Below, in pieces: positions 16,853-24,388 of a DNA stretch of 64,000 nt. Each line of letters begins with the position of its first letter. Position 1 is the first letter of the stretch. A program made the position numbers and the translations under genes. The stretch covers positions 84,451 to 148,450 of the forward strand of contig NZ_JARGER010000048.1 of NCBI RefSeq assembly GCF_029210375.1, read 5' to 3'. Origin of the DNA: Nocardioides sp. YIM 152315. GTDB lineage: Bacteria > Actinomycetota > Actinomycetes > Propionibacteriales > Nocardioidaceae. The notes under the pieces are model-generated. The model was given only the letters and a program-made list of their open reading frames with translations. It ran no database searches and was not told the origin of the DNA.

Positions 16853-17751
16853 ACGACGGCCTCGCGCTGGGTCTCGGCGGTGAGCGCGAGGAAGAGGTCC
16901 TCGAGCCCGCCCTCGGCGGCGCGCAGGTCGGTCAGCACGATGGCGTTCTCGGCGGCGACCCGGCCGACGTCGACGGTCGCGGCGTCCACCCGCAGACCCT
17001 CACCCGCGCCGGTGACGGCGATGCCCTTCGCGGCCAGCGCGTCGGCGAGGACCTGGTTGTCCAGCGCGGTGACGAGCGTCGAGGCCGTCGTGGCGTCGCC
17101 GGCGAGCAGCGTCTTCTTGTCGCCCTGGGCGACGATCCGGCCGTTGCCGATGAGGATCATCTCGTCGGCGATCTGCTCGACCTCGTGCAGGAGGTGGCTG
17201 GAGAGCAGGACGGTCCCACCGCGCTCGGCGTACCCCTTGAGCAGGCCGCGCATCCACCGGATGCCGGCCGGGTCGAGGCCGTTGGCGGGCTCGTCGAGGA
17301 TCAGCACGGACGGGTCGCCGAGCAGCGCGTGGGCGATGCCGAGGCGCTGCTTCATCCCGAGCGAGTAGTTGCGCAGCCTCCGCTTCGCCTCACCCGAGGT
17401 GAGCGAGACCATCTCGAGCATCTCGTCGACGCGCGAGGACGGCAGGCCCATCGTGCGGGCGCCGATCTCGAGGACCTCGCGACCGGTGCGACCGCCGTGC
17501 TGGGCGGAGGCATCGAGCAGCACGCCGACGTGGCGGCCGGGGTTCGGGATGTGCTGGTAGAGGTGGCCGCCGATCGTCGCGCGGCCCGACGTCGGCGGCG
17601 TGAGCCCGACCATGACGCGCATCGTGGTCGTCTTGCCGGCGCCGTTCGGACCGAGGAAGCCGGTCACCCTCCCGGGCTGGCAGACGAAGCTGACGTTGTC
17701 CACCGCGGTGAAGCTGCCGTACTTCCGCGTGAGTCCTTCAACCGTGATCAT
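16849..17751 (-). CDS. ABC exporter ATP-binding protein
   Basis: 300 residues, ABC-2 family ATPase. Walker A at about 34-41 (GPNGAGKT), a signature-like LRNYSLGMKQRLGIA segment, Walker B ending in LILDEPANGLDP, and an H loop in LLSSHLLHEVEQ. The C-terminal 80 residues are an accessory domain typical of exporter ATPases. The ATG at 17751 is chosen because it begins the conserved MITVEGLTRKYG; an ATG 18 bp upstream exists. Likely controlled by the divergent two-component system at 17880. Confidence 0.92.
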   Translation of the reverse strand: MITVEGLTRKYGSFTAVDNVSFVCQPGRVTGFLGPNGAGKTTTMRVMVGLTPPTSGRATIGGHLYQHIPNPGRHVGVLLDASAQHGGRTGREVLEIGARTMGLPSSRVDEMLEMVSLTSGEAKRRLRNYSLGMKQRLGIAHALLGDPSVLILDEPANGLDPAGIRWMRGLLKGYAERGGTVLLSSHLLHEVEQIADEMILIGNGRIVAQGDKKTLLAGDATTASTLVTALDNQVLADALAAKGIAVTGAGEGLRVDAATVDVGRVAAENAIVLTDLRAAEGGLEDLFLALTAETQREAVV

Positions 17752-17867
17752 GGCGTCAGCCTGCCGCACGCCGACGGCCGGCGCATCGTCCCAGCGGCGC
17801 GTCGGCGATGACGAAAGTAGGGGGTCGGCGCCGCCCCGGGGCGACCCCGGTCCCGACCGATGGCTCC

Positions 17868-17873
17868 TAGAGT
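17868..17873 (+). promoter_or_regulatory. -10 box of the histidine kinase gene
   Basis: TAGAGT ends 6 nt before the GTG start at 17880, with no Shine-Dalgarno sequence between. Confidence 0.5.
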
Positions 17874-17879
17874 GACCGC

Positions 17880-19043
17880 GTGGACCGACCCACCCCCGAG
17901 GAGTACCAGCCGCCGCTGCGGCTGTGGAGCCACGTCTGGCGGGTCCTCCTCATGCTGGTGATGAGCGCGGTCGTGTGGCTGCCGGTGGCGGAGCACCAGG
18001 GCCACGTCTACGGGTGGTGGTGCTTCCTCGATGTCCTGCTGGGCGCCGCGGCGTACGTCGTCGTCTTCTTCCGGCGCCGCCATCCCCTGGCCATCGCGTC
18101 GGCCCTCGCCGTCGTCGGCGCGGTCTCGGGGGTGGCGGCGGGGCCCGCGACGCTGGCCGCCGTGTCCCTCGCCACCCGACGGCGATGGCGCGAGATCGCC
18201 CTGGTCGGTTCACTGAACTTCGCGTCGGCCCAACTCTTCTCGACCCTGACCAACCCCGCGGACGACCCGACGTGGCTGATGGTGGCCGCGAACGCCATCG
18301 CCACCGGCGCGATGCTCGGTTGGGGCATGTACATCGGGTCGCGCCGTGAGCTGATCTGGACGCTGCGCAACCGGGCCGAGCGCGCCGAGGAGGAGCAGGA
18401 GCTGCGGGTCGCGCAGGCACGCAGCAACGAGAAGGCCCGGATCGCCCGCGAGATGCACGACGTGCTCGCACACCGGATCTCGCAGATCTCGATGCACGCG
18501 GGGGCCCTCGCCTACCGGGAGGACCTCAGCGCCGAGGAGACGCGCGCCAGTGCGTCGGTGATCCGAGACCGTGCGCACGAGGCGTTGACGGACCTCCGCG
18601 ACGTGCTCGGCGTGCTCCGCGACGACAGCGGCGAGCGCCGCAGCGCCCCGCAGCCGACGTACGCCGATCTCGCCTGCCTGGTCGCGGAGGCCCGGGAGGC
18701 CGGCATGCGGATCGAGCTGGAGGACCTGGTCGCGGACGGACCCGGCTCCACGATGCCCGACGCGGCCGGGCGCACGGTCTACCGGATCGTCCAGGAGGGC
18801 ATGACCAACGCCCGCAAGCACGCGCCCGGCGCGCTCCTGACCGTCCGCATCACCGGCTCGCCCGCCGACGGGGTCGACGTGCTGCTGCGCAACCCGCTGG
18901 GCTTCGGCCCGACCCACACGCCGGGCTCGGGACTCGGACTGATCGGGCTGACCGAGCGGGCCGAGCTGCGTGGTGGGCGGTTGGAGGCCGGGCGCGACGG
19001 TTCGACGTTCGTGCTGCACGGATGGATACCCTGGGGCTCGTGA
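17880..19043 (+). CDS. NarL-class (DesK-like) sensor histidine kinase
   Basis: 387 residues. Four to five membrane segments in residues 20-155, a coiled segment, then a HisKA_3 domain with phosphoacceptor H193 (REMHDVLAHR), and a HATPase_c domain with an N box around VQEGMTNARKHAP and a G2 box GSGLGLIGL. It is the partner of the response regulator that overlaps its stop codon. Lying divergently from an ABC exporter operon, it probably senses an envelope or antibiotic-like stress and controls that exporter; this is inference. Confidence 0.93.
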   Translation: MDRPTPEEYQPPLRLWSHVWRVLLMLVMSAVVWLPVAEHQGHVYGWWCFLDVLLGAAAYVVVFFRRRHPLAIASALAVVGAVSGVAAGPATLAAVSLATRRRWREIALVGSLNFASAQLFSTLTNPADDPTWLMVAANAIATGAMLGWGMYIGSRRELIWTLRNRAERAEEEQELRVAQARSNEKARIAREMHDVLAHRISQISMHAGALAYREDLSAEETRASASVIRDRAHEALTDLRDVLGVLRDDSGERRSAPQPTYADLACLVAEAREAGMRIELEDLVADGPGSTMPDAAGRTVYRIVQEGMTNARKHAPGALLTVRITGSPADGVDVLLRNPLGFGPTHTPGSGLGLIGLTERAELRGGRLEAGRDGSTFVLHGWIPWGS

Positions 19044-19717
19044 CGGGCACGACGAGGGTCCTCGTGGTCGACGACGACCCGCTGGTGCGCTCGGCGCTCG
19101 GGCTGATGCTCGGCGGCCAGGGCGATCTCGAGGTCGTCGGCGAGGCGGCGGACGGGCACGAGGGCCTGCGCCTGGCGCGGGACCTGCGGCCGGACGTCGT
19201 GCTCATGGACATCCGGATGCCACGGCTCGACGGCCTCGCCGCCACGCGCGAGCTGCACGCCCGGCCCGACCCGCCCCGCGTCATCGTGCTCACGACGTTC
19301 GACGCCGACGAGCACGTCGTCGAGGCGCTCGCCGCCGGCGCCGACGGCTTCCTGCTCAAGGACACACCGCCGCCGGAGATCGTGGCCGCGATCCACAAGG
19401 TCGTCGGCGACGAGCCGATGCTGTCGCCGTCCGCCACGCGCACGCTGATCCGTCGGCTGCGCGACGAGCCGGAGGACACCGCCAGCGCCGCCGCCGCCCG
19501 AGCCGCCGACGCCGAGGCCCGGCTGGCGCTGCTCACCGACCGCGAGCGAGACGTCGCCCTGGCGGTCGGCAAGGGGCTCAGCAACGCCGAGATCGCCCGC
19601 ACGCTGCACCTCTCCGTGCCGACGGTGAAGGCGCACGTGTCCCGGTTGTTCGACAAGCTCCAGGTCACCAACCGCGTCCAGATCGCCATCTGTGTCCACG
19701 ACGCGGGACTCAGCTGA
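19040..19717 (+). CDS. NarL/FixJ-type response regulator
   Basis: 225 residues from the GTG at 19040, which overlaps the kinase stop (GTGA). An ATG at 19022 would add six residues inside the kinase gene and is less likely. The receiver domain has the acidic pocket D11-D13, phosphoacceptor D57 (VVLMDIRMP) and a switch Thr/Lys (LTTFD, LLKD). The C-terminal LuxR-type HTH is about residues 155-215 (LTDRERDVALAVGKGLSNAEIA region). Confidence 0.93.
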   Translation: MTGTTRVLVVDDDPLVRSALGLMLGGQGDLEVVGEAADGHEGLRLARDLRPDVVLMDIRMPRLDGLAATRELHARPDPPRVIVLTTFDADEHVVEALAAGADGFLLKDTPPPEIVAAIHKVVGDEPMLSPSATRTLIRRLRDEPEDTASAAAARAADAEARLALLTDRERDVALAVGKGLSNAEIARTLHLSVPTVKAHVSRLFDKLQVTNRVQIAICVHDAGLS

Positions 19718-19766
19718 GGGCCCTGGGACTGAGCTCGCGAAGTCCAGACCCACCGCGCGCCGTCTC

Positions 19767-19808
19767 GGTGGTTGAGGAAGGCGCCCCGGCGCCTGTCTCG
19801 AAACCACC
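19767..19808 (+). repeat. 42-bp palindromic dispersed repeat, copy A
   Basis: Outer arms GGTGGTT...AACCACC and inner arms GGCGC/GCGCC around a CCCG centre. It is identical to the copy at 25743 except for the four central bases. It sits between convergent genes (response regulator and MBL hydrolase). Confidence 0.8.
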
Positions 19809-19825
19809 GCAGTTGACCGGGTTTC

Positions 19826-19869
19826 GGTGGTTTCGAGCGTCGGTTGCTAGCGCAACCTCATCAATCGCC
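19826..19869 (-). repeat. Diverged inverted copy of the dispersed repeat
   Basis: Begins GGTGGTTTCGAG, the reverse-complement end of the 42-bp repeat, then carries a different core (GGTTGC-TAGC-GCAACC) and a degenerate end CTCATCAATCGCC. With copy A it forms a back-to-back pair in the same intergenic space. Confidence 0.5.
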
Positions 19870-19876
19870 GACGCTC

Positions 19877-20632
19877 TCAGATCTCGTAGACCGCCCCCGG
19901 TCGCGCGAGGTCGAGCGGCCCGGCGTACGTCGTGCGCGCCTCGGCCAGCGCGTCCTGCGGGTCGTACCACGGCGGGATGTGGGTGAGGACGAGACGCTTG
20001 GCGCCGGCGCGCGTGGCGGCGGCTCCGCCGTCGGCGCCGGTGAGGTGCAGGTCGGGCGGGACCGGCTCACCGGTGCGGAACGACGCCTCGGCCAGGAAGA
20101 GGTCGACGTCGCGGGCCAGGTCGTCGAGCACCGGCGTCGGGCCGGTGTCACCGGTGTAGGCGAGCGTCCCTCCACCGTCCGAGACGCGGAGCCCGTAGGC
20201 CGACACCGGGTGGGCGACCGGCACCGGCGTGACCGCGAAGGGTCCGATCCGCACCGGAACGTCCCACGCGCGGAAGTCGAACTCCGCCGTCATCCCGGGA
20301 TCGGCCGGGAGGTCGTAGGCCCGGGCCATCCGCTCGGCGGTGCCGGCCGGTCCCCAGACCGGGATCCGCGGCTGGGCGCCGGCCGGGTGGTACTTGCGCA
20401 TCACGTAGTAGCCGCACAGGTCGAGGCAGTGATCGGCGTGCAGGTGGCTGAGCAGGACGGCGTCGATCGCGAGCGGGTCGGCGTACCGGTGCAGCGCCCC
20501 GAGCGCGCCGTTGCCGAGGTCGAGCAGTAACCGCCAGGTGCGGCCCTCGTGCTCCTGCTCCAGCAGGTAGCAGCTCGCGGGCGAGTCCGGGCCGGGGTAG
20601 GAGCCGGAGCACCCGATGACGGTGAGCCTCAT
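19877..20632 (-). CDS. MBL-fold hydrolase, probable cAMP phosphodiesterase (Rv1339-like)
   Basis: 251 residues, metallo-beta-lactamase fold with the metal motif HLHADH (H63, H65, D67, H68), later HP and GD ligand segments (PVAHPVS, AYTGDTGP) and a C-terminal LTHIPP. By gene order (murI, this gene, rph, rdgB) it corresponds to M. tuberculosis Rv1339, reported as an atypical cAMP phosphodiesterase. The assignment of cAMP as substrate rests on that orthology. Start overlaps the murI stop by 4 bp. Confidence 0.85.
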   Translation of the reverse strand: MRLTVIGCSGSYPGPDSPASCYLLEQEHEGRTWRLLLDLGNGALGALHRYADPLAIDAVLLSHLHADHCLDLCGYYVMRKYHPAGAQPRIPVWGPAGTAERMARAYDLPADPGMTAEFDFRAWDVPVRIGPFAVTPVPVAHPVSAYGLRVSDGGGTLAYTGDTGPTPVLDDLARDVDLFLAEASFRTGEPVPPDLHLTGADGGAAATRAGAKRLVLTHIPPWYDPQDALAEARTTYAGPLDLARPGAVYEI

Positions 20633-21489
20633 GCGAGGCCTCCGACGTACTGCGACGCCGCGACCATCTCCGGGCCGAGGAAGCGGCGGCCGATCGACTC
20701 GAACTCGCCCGGCGAGCCGGTGGTGAGGAACGTGTACGCCGGGTCGCCGCCGGGCCGCATCAGGTCGGTGGCGACGAGCATCTTGTAGACGTCCTTGGCG
20801 CACTCCTCGGCGCTGCTGACGAGCGTCACGTTGTCGCCCATCACGTAGGAGATCACGCCGGTGAGCAGCGGGTAGTGGGTGCAGCCGAGGATCACCGTGT
20901 CGACGCCGGCGGACGTGAGCGGGTCGAGGTACTCGTGGGCCACCGCGATCAGCTCGTCGCCGCCGGTGACCCCGGCCTCGACGAAGTCGACGAACCGCGG
21001 ACACGGCCGGGTGACGAGCTCCACGTGCGGGGCGGCGGCGAACGCGTCGTCGTACGCCATCGACTCGGCCGTCGCGTGGGTGCAGATCACGCCGATCCGG
21101 CCGGTGCGGCTGGCCGCGACGGCACGTCGGGTGGCCGGCAGGATCACCTCGATGACGGGTACGTCGTACCGCTCGCGCGCGTCACGGAGCATCGCCGCGC
21201 TGGCGGAGTTGCAGGCGATGACCAGCGCCTTCACGCCGAGTGAGACCAGGTGGTCGAGGCACTCGAGTGCGTACTCGCGGACCTCGCTGATCGGCTTGGG
21301 ACCGTAGGGCTGCCGGGCCGTGTCGCCGACGTAGACGATCGACTCGTGCGGGAGCTGGTCGATCACCGAGCGCGCGACGGTGAGGCCGCCGAAGCCGGAG
21401 TCGAAGATGCCGATGGGGGCATCCCGGCGCGGCAGGGCGTCTGCGAGTCGCTGGCGCGCCTCGACGTCGGCGTGGGTCAGGTCGTGCAC
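20629..21489 (-). CDS. murI: Glutamate racemase
   Basis: 286 residues. Makes D-glutamate for peptidoglycan. It has the acid/base cysteines C93 (ACNSAS) and C203 (GCTHYP), the substrate-binding FDSGFGG at 29-35 and the GDTARQPYG segment. The GTG start at 21489 gives 24 residues before the conserved core. A longer open frame extends upstream but overlaps the phosphodiesterase gene and is not family-like. Confidence 0.96.
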   Translation of the reverse strand: MHDLTHADVEARQRLADALPRRDAPIGIFDSGFGGLTVARSVIDQLPHESIVYVGDTARQPYGPKPISEVREYALECLDHLVSLGVKALVIACNSASAAMLRDARERYDVPVIEVILPATRRAVAASRTGRIGVICTHATAESMAYDDAFAAAPHVELVTRPCPRFVDFVEAGVTGGDELIAVAHEYLDPLTSAGVDTVILGCTHYPLLTGVISYVMGDNVTLVSSAEECAKDVYKMLVATDLMRPGGDPAYTFLTTGSPGEFESIGRRFLGPEMVAASQYVGGLA

Positions 21490-21578
21490 GCACGCAAGGC
21501 TAGAGCGTCGGACCCCCGGCGCGGCGCGGCACGCGACCGACGTCACGCGGAGACGCGGGTCACGGCGCGCGGAGCAGG

Positions 21579-21584
21579 TAGCGT
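21579..21584 (+). promoter_or_regulatory. -10 box, leaderless start at 21592
   Basis: TAGCGT ends 7 nt before the ATG of the secreted phosphodiesterase gene. Confidence 0.5.
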
Positions 21585-21591
21585 CACCGCC

Positions 21592-22596
21592 ATGGCTCGT
21601 CGCTCCCTCCTCCTCCCCTCGTGCGCCCTGGTGGCGGCACTGCTCGCACCCGTCGGCGCCACGCACGCGGCGCCAGATCGTGGTGAGCCGGCCTCGGGCG
21701 CCCGCGTGCTCGCGATCTCCGTCGACGGCCTGAACCCGACCGCGATCAAGCGGCTCGGTGAGGACGGGACGCCGACGTTCCACCGGCTGCTGACGGAGGG
21801 CGCCGCCACGCTCAACGCCCGCACCGAGCGGGAGCAGAACGTCACCCTGCCCAACCACACCTCGATGCTGACCGGCCGCCGCATCGACGCGCGCCGCGGC
21901 GGCCACGGCGTCACCTGGGACGACGACCGGCCGTTCATGACCGTGCAGCGGGCCGCCCGGCACCCGGTCGGGTCGGTGTTCAGCGTCGTGGACGGCTCCG
22001 GTGGCGAGAGCGCGCTCTTCAGCACCAAGGAGAAGTTCCGGCTCTACGAGCGGTCGTGGTCGGGGGGCATCGACCGCGCCGAATACGACGTGAAGCAGCG
22101 GCGTCTGGTGCGCACGGCGGTCGCGGACCTGGTCGACAACGACCGGCCGTTCACCTTCCTGCACGTGTCGCTCCCCGACCGGTTCGGGCACGCGTACGGC
22201 GGGCTGTCACGCCAGTACCTCTCCGCCGTCCGCAAGACCGACCGGCAGCTCGGCACCGTGCTCGACACGATCGAGGCCAACCCGACCCTCGACGAGCACC
22301 TGACCGTGATCCTCACCGCCGACCACGGCTTCGTGCCGGGTCGCAGGACGCACACGCCCCGCGTGCTCGCCGACTTCCGCGTCCCGTTCCTGGTCTGGGG
22401 CGCCGGCGTGCAGCCCGGCGACCTCTACGCGCTCAACCCCGACTACCGGAACCCTCGGAAGACGCACCCGGGGTACGCCGCGGCGCGGCAGCCGGTCCGC
22501 AACGGCGACCTCGCCAACCTCGCGCTCGACCTGCTCGGCCTCGACGCCGTCCCGGGCAGCGAGCTGAACGCCGACCAGGACCTCGACGTCAGCTGA
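21592..22596 (+). CDS. Secreted alkaline-phosphatase-superfamily nucleotide pyrophosphatase/phosphodiesterase
   Basis: 334 residues. A signal peptide with cleavage after an AxA-type site (GATHAAPD, about residue 27) is followed by a type I phosphodiesterase/nucleotide pyrophosphatase fold. Visible metal and nucleophile segments are ISVDGLNP, LPNHTSMLTG (the Thr in PNHTS aligns with the family nucleophile), HVSLPDRFGHAYG and LTADHGF. Substrate is unknown; phosphodiesters outside the cell are likely. Convergent with cysM, only 3 bp between stops. It interrupts the murI-cysM order seen in mycobacteria. Confidence 0.88.
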   Translation: MARRSLLLPSCALVAALLAPVGATHAAPDRGEPASGARVLAISVDGLNPTAIKRLGEDGTPTFHRLLTEGAATLNARTEREQNVTLPNHTSMLTGRRIDARRGGHGVTWDDDRPFMTVQRAARHPVGSVFSVVDGSGGESALFSTKEKFRLYERSWSGGIDRAEYDVKQRRLVRTAVADLVDNDRPFTFLHVSLPDRFGHAYGGLSRQYLSAVRKTDRQLGTVLDTIEANPTLDEHLTVILTADHGFVPGRRTHTPRVLADFRVPFLVWGAGVQPGDLYALNPDYRNPRKTHPGYAAARQPVRNGDLANLALDLLGLDAVPGSELNADQDLDVS

Positions 22597-22599
22597 CGC

Positions 22600-23550
22600 T
22601 CACGCCCAGAGCTGGCCCTCGAGGCGGTCCTCGGCCTCGTCGATCGTGCCTTCGTAGGCGCCGGTCGAGAGGTACTTCCAGCCTCCGTCGGCGACCACGA
22701 ACGCAATGTCGGCGCTCTCGCCGGCCTTGACCGCCTTGGCGGCCTGGCCGAGGGCGGCGTGCAGGATCGCGCCGGTCGAGATGCCGGCGAAGATGCCCTC
22801 GAGCTCGAGCAGCTCGCGCACCCGGCGTACGGCGTCGCGCGGTCCGACCGAGAAGCGCGCGTCGATCAGCGACGCGTCGTACAACTCGGGGACGAAGCCC
22901 TCGTCGAGGTTGCGCAGGCCGTAGACGAGCTCGCCGTACCGCGGCTCGGCGGCGACGATCCGCACGTCGGGTCTGGTGGAGCGGAAGAACCGGCTGACGC
23001 CCATCAGCGTGCCGGTGGTGCCGAGCCCCGCGACGAAGTGGGTGATCGAGGGCAGGTCGGCGAGCAGCTCCGGTCCGGTGCCGCGCTCGTGGGCGAGGGC
23101 GTTGGCGGCGTTGCCGTACTGGTAGAGCATCACCCAGTCGGGGTGCTCGGCGGCGACCTTCTTCGCGACCCGGACGGCCTCGTTCGACCCGCCGGCGGCC
23201 GGCGACGACACGATCCTCGCGCCCCACATTTGCAGCAGCTGGCGGCGCTCCTCGGAGGTGTTCTCCGGCATCACGCAGACGATGCGGTAGCCCTTGAGCT
23301 TCGCGGCCATCGCCAACGAGATGCCGGTGTTGCCCGACGTCGGCTCGAGGATCGTGCAGCCGGGACGCAGGGTGCCGTCCTTCTCGGCCTCCTCGATCAT
23401 CATCAGGGCCGGGCGGTCCTTGATCGATCCGGTCGGGTTGCGGTCCTCGAGCTTCGCCCAGAGGCGGACCTCGGGGCTCGGCGACAGCCCCGGGAGCCCG
23501 ACCAGCGGCGTGTTGCCGACGGAGGCGAGGAGGTTGTCGTAGCGGACCAT
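22600..23550 (-). CDS. cysM: CysO-dependent cysteine synthase
   Basis: 316 residues. PLP enzyme that joins O-phosphoserine (or O-acetylserine) with sulfide carried as CysO thiocarboxylate. PLP lysine K44 (NPTGSIKDR), TSGNTG loop at 71-76 and GLGTTGTLMG phosphate cradle are intact, and the C-terminal extension ends in QLWA. Placement beside cysO and mec identifies the M. tuberculosis CysM-type pathway and distinguishes it from generic CysK. Confidence 0.95.
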   Translation of the reverse strand: MVRYDNLLASVGNTPLVGLPGLSPSPEVRLWAKLEDRNPTGSIKDRPALMMIEEAEKDGTLRPGCTILEPTSGNTGISLAMAAKLKGYRIVCVMPENTSEERRQLLQMWGARIVSSPAAGGSNEAVRVAKKVAAEHPDWVMLYQYGNAANALAHERGTGPELLADLPSITHFVAGLGTTGTLMGVSRFFRSTRPDVRIVAAEPRYGELVYGLRNLDEGFVPELYDASLIDARFSVGPRDAVRRVRELLELEGIFAGISTGAILHAALGQAAKAVKAGESADIAFVVADGGWKYLSTGAYEGTIDEAEDRLEGQLWA

Positions 23551-23561
23551 CCTCTGCTCGA

Positions 23562-23846
23562 TCAGTGGGGGCCGGAGCCGCCGGCGACGGCCGGCAGCAC
23601 GACGACCTGGTCGCCGTCGCTGAGCTCGGCGCCGAGCCCGCCGATGAACCGCACGTCCTCGTCGTTGACGTAGACGTTGACGAAGCGGCGCAGGTCGCCG
23701 TTCTCGATCAACCGGTCCTTGATGCCGGGGTGGTTGCCATCCAGGTCGTCGATGAGCGCGCTCAGGCTGCCGCCTTCGGCGGTGACGGCCTTCGCACCGT
23801 CGGTGTAGGTGCGCAGGATGGTCGGGATGCGGACCTCGATGGCCAT
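23562..23846 (-). CDS. cysO: Sulfur-carrier protein CysO with masked C-terminus
   Basis: 94 residues, ubiquitin-like MoaD/ThiS fold. The functional tail is expected to be the di-glycine of PAVAGG, to which sulfur is attached as a thiocarboxylate. Here the gene continues four codons past GG and ends in SGPH, so the protein would need C-terminal trimming before activation. The neighbouring JAMM peptidase Mec is the obvious candidate, as in the QbsE/QbsD pair of Pseudomonas. Eleven bp separate it from cysM. Confidence 0.93.
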   Translation of the reverse strand: MAIEVRIPTILRTYTDGAKAVTAEGGSLSALIDDLDGNHPGIKDRLIENGDLRRFVNVYVNDEDVRFIGGLGAELSDGDQVVVLPAVAGGSGPH

Positions 23847-23859
23847 GGTGTGTGACTCC

Positions 23860-24291
23860 TCAGTTGCTGAGCTCGTCCACGACGGTGACCTCTTCCTCGG
23901 TCACCTCGCCGTCGACGATCCTGTACGACCTGAACTCGACGGGGCCGTCGTTATTCCCTCCGTCGCGGGTGCTCACCAGCACGTAGTGCGCGCCGGGCTC
24001 GCTCGCGAGGCCGATGTCGGTGCGGCTGGGGAAGGCCTCGGTCGCCGTGTGTGAGTGGTAGATCACGACCGGCTCCTCGTCGCGGTCCCACATCTCCTTG
24101 TAGAGCTCGAGCAGCTCGGTCGAGTCGAACTCGTAGAACGTCGGGGACCCGGCCGCGTTGACCATCTCGACCAGCCGCTCCGGGCGGTCGCTGCCCTCGG
24201 GCCCCGCGACGATCCCGCAGGCCTCGTCGGGGTGGTCGCGCCTGGCGTGCGCGACGATGGCGTCGTACGTCGCGCGGTCGATGGTCAGCAC
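23860..24291 (-). CDS. mec: JAMM/M67 metallopeptidase (Mec family)
   Basis: 143 residues. Zinc isopeptidase-like fold with the complete JAMM motif: E23, H79-S-H81, then S89 and D92 in the spacing HxHx7Sx2D. In M. tuberculosis Mec releases cysteine from the CysO-cysteine adduct. Here it may also remove the C-terminal tail of CysO. The start is a GTG with a TACGCT box 6 nt upstream, so mec is the first gene of a mec-cysO-cysM operon. Confidence 0.95.
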   Translation of the reverse strand: MLTIDRATYDAIVAHARRDHPDEACGIVAGPEGSDRPERLVEMVNAAGSPTFYEFDSTELLELYKEMWDRDEEPVVIYHSHTATEAFPSRTDIGLASEPGAHYVLVSTRDGGNNDGPVEFRSYRIVDGEVTEEEVTVVDELSN

Positions 24292-24297
24292 CGTTCC

Positions 24298-24303
24298 AGC
24301 GTA
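24298..24303 (-). promoter_or_regulatory. -10 box of the mec-cysO-cysM operon
   Basis: On the minus strand TACGCT ends 6 nt before the GTG of mec; leaderless. Confidence 0.5.
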
Positions 24304-24376
24304 GAGGGGCCGGACCGGCCCACCGGCACCGTGCCCGCCTTCCGGACCGGCCGGTCGCCGCGCTCGGCCCGGCTCG

Positions 24377-24382
24377 TAGAGT
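24377..24382 (+). promoter_or_regulatory. -10 box of gdhA (leaderless)
   Basis: TAGAGT ends 6 nt before the GTG of gdhA. Confidence 0.55.
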
Positions 24383-24388
24383 GCACTG

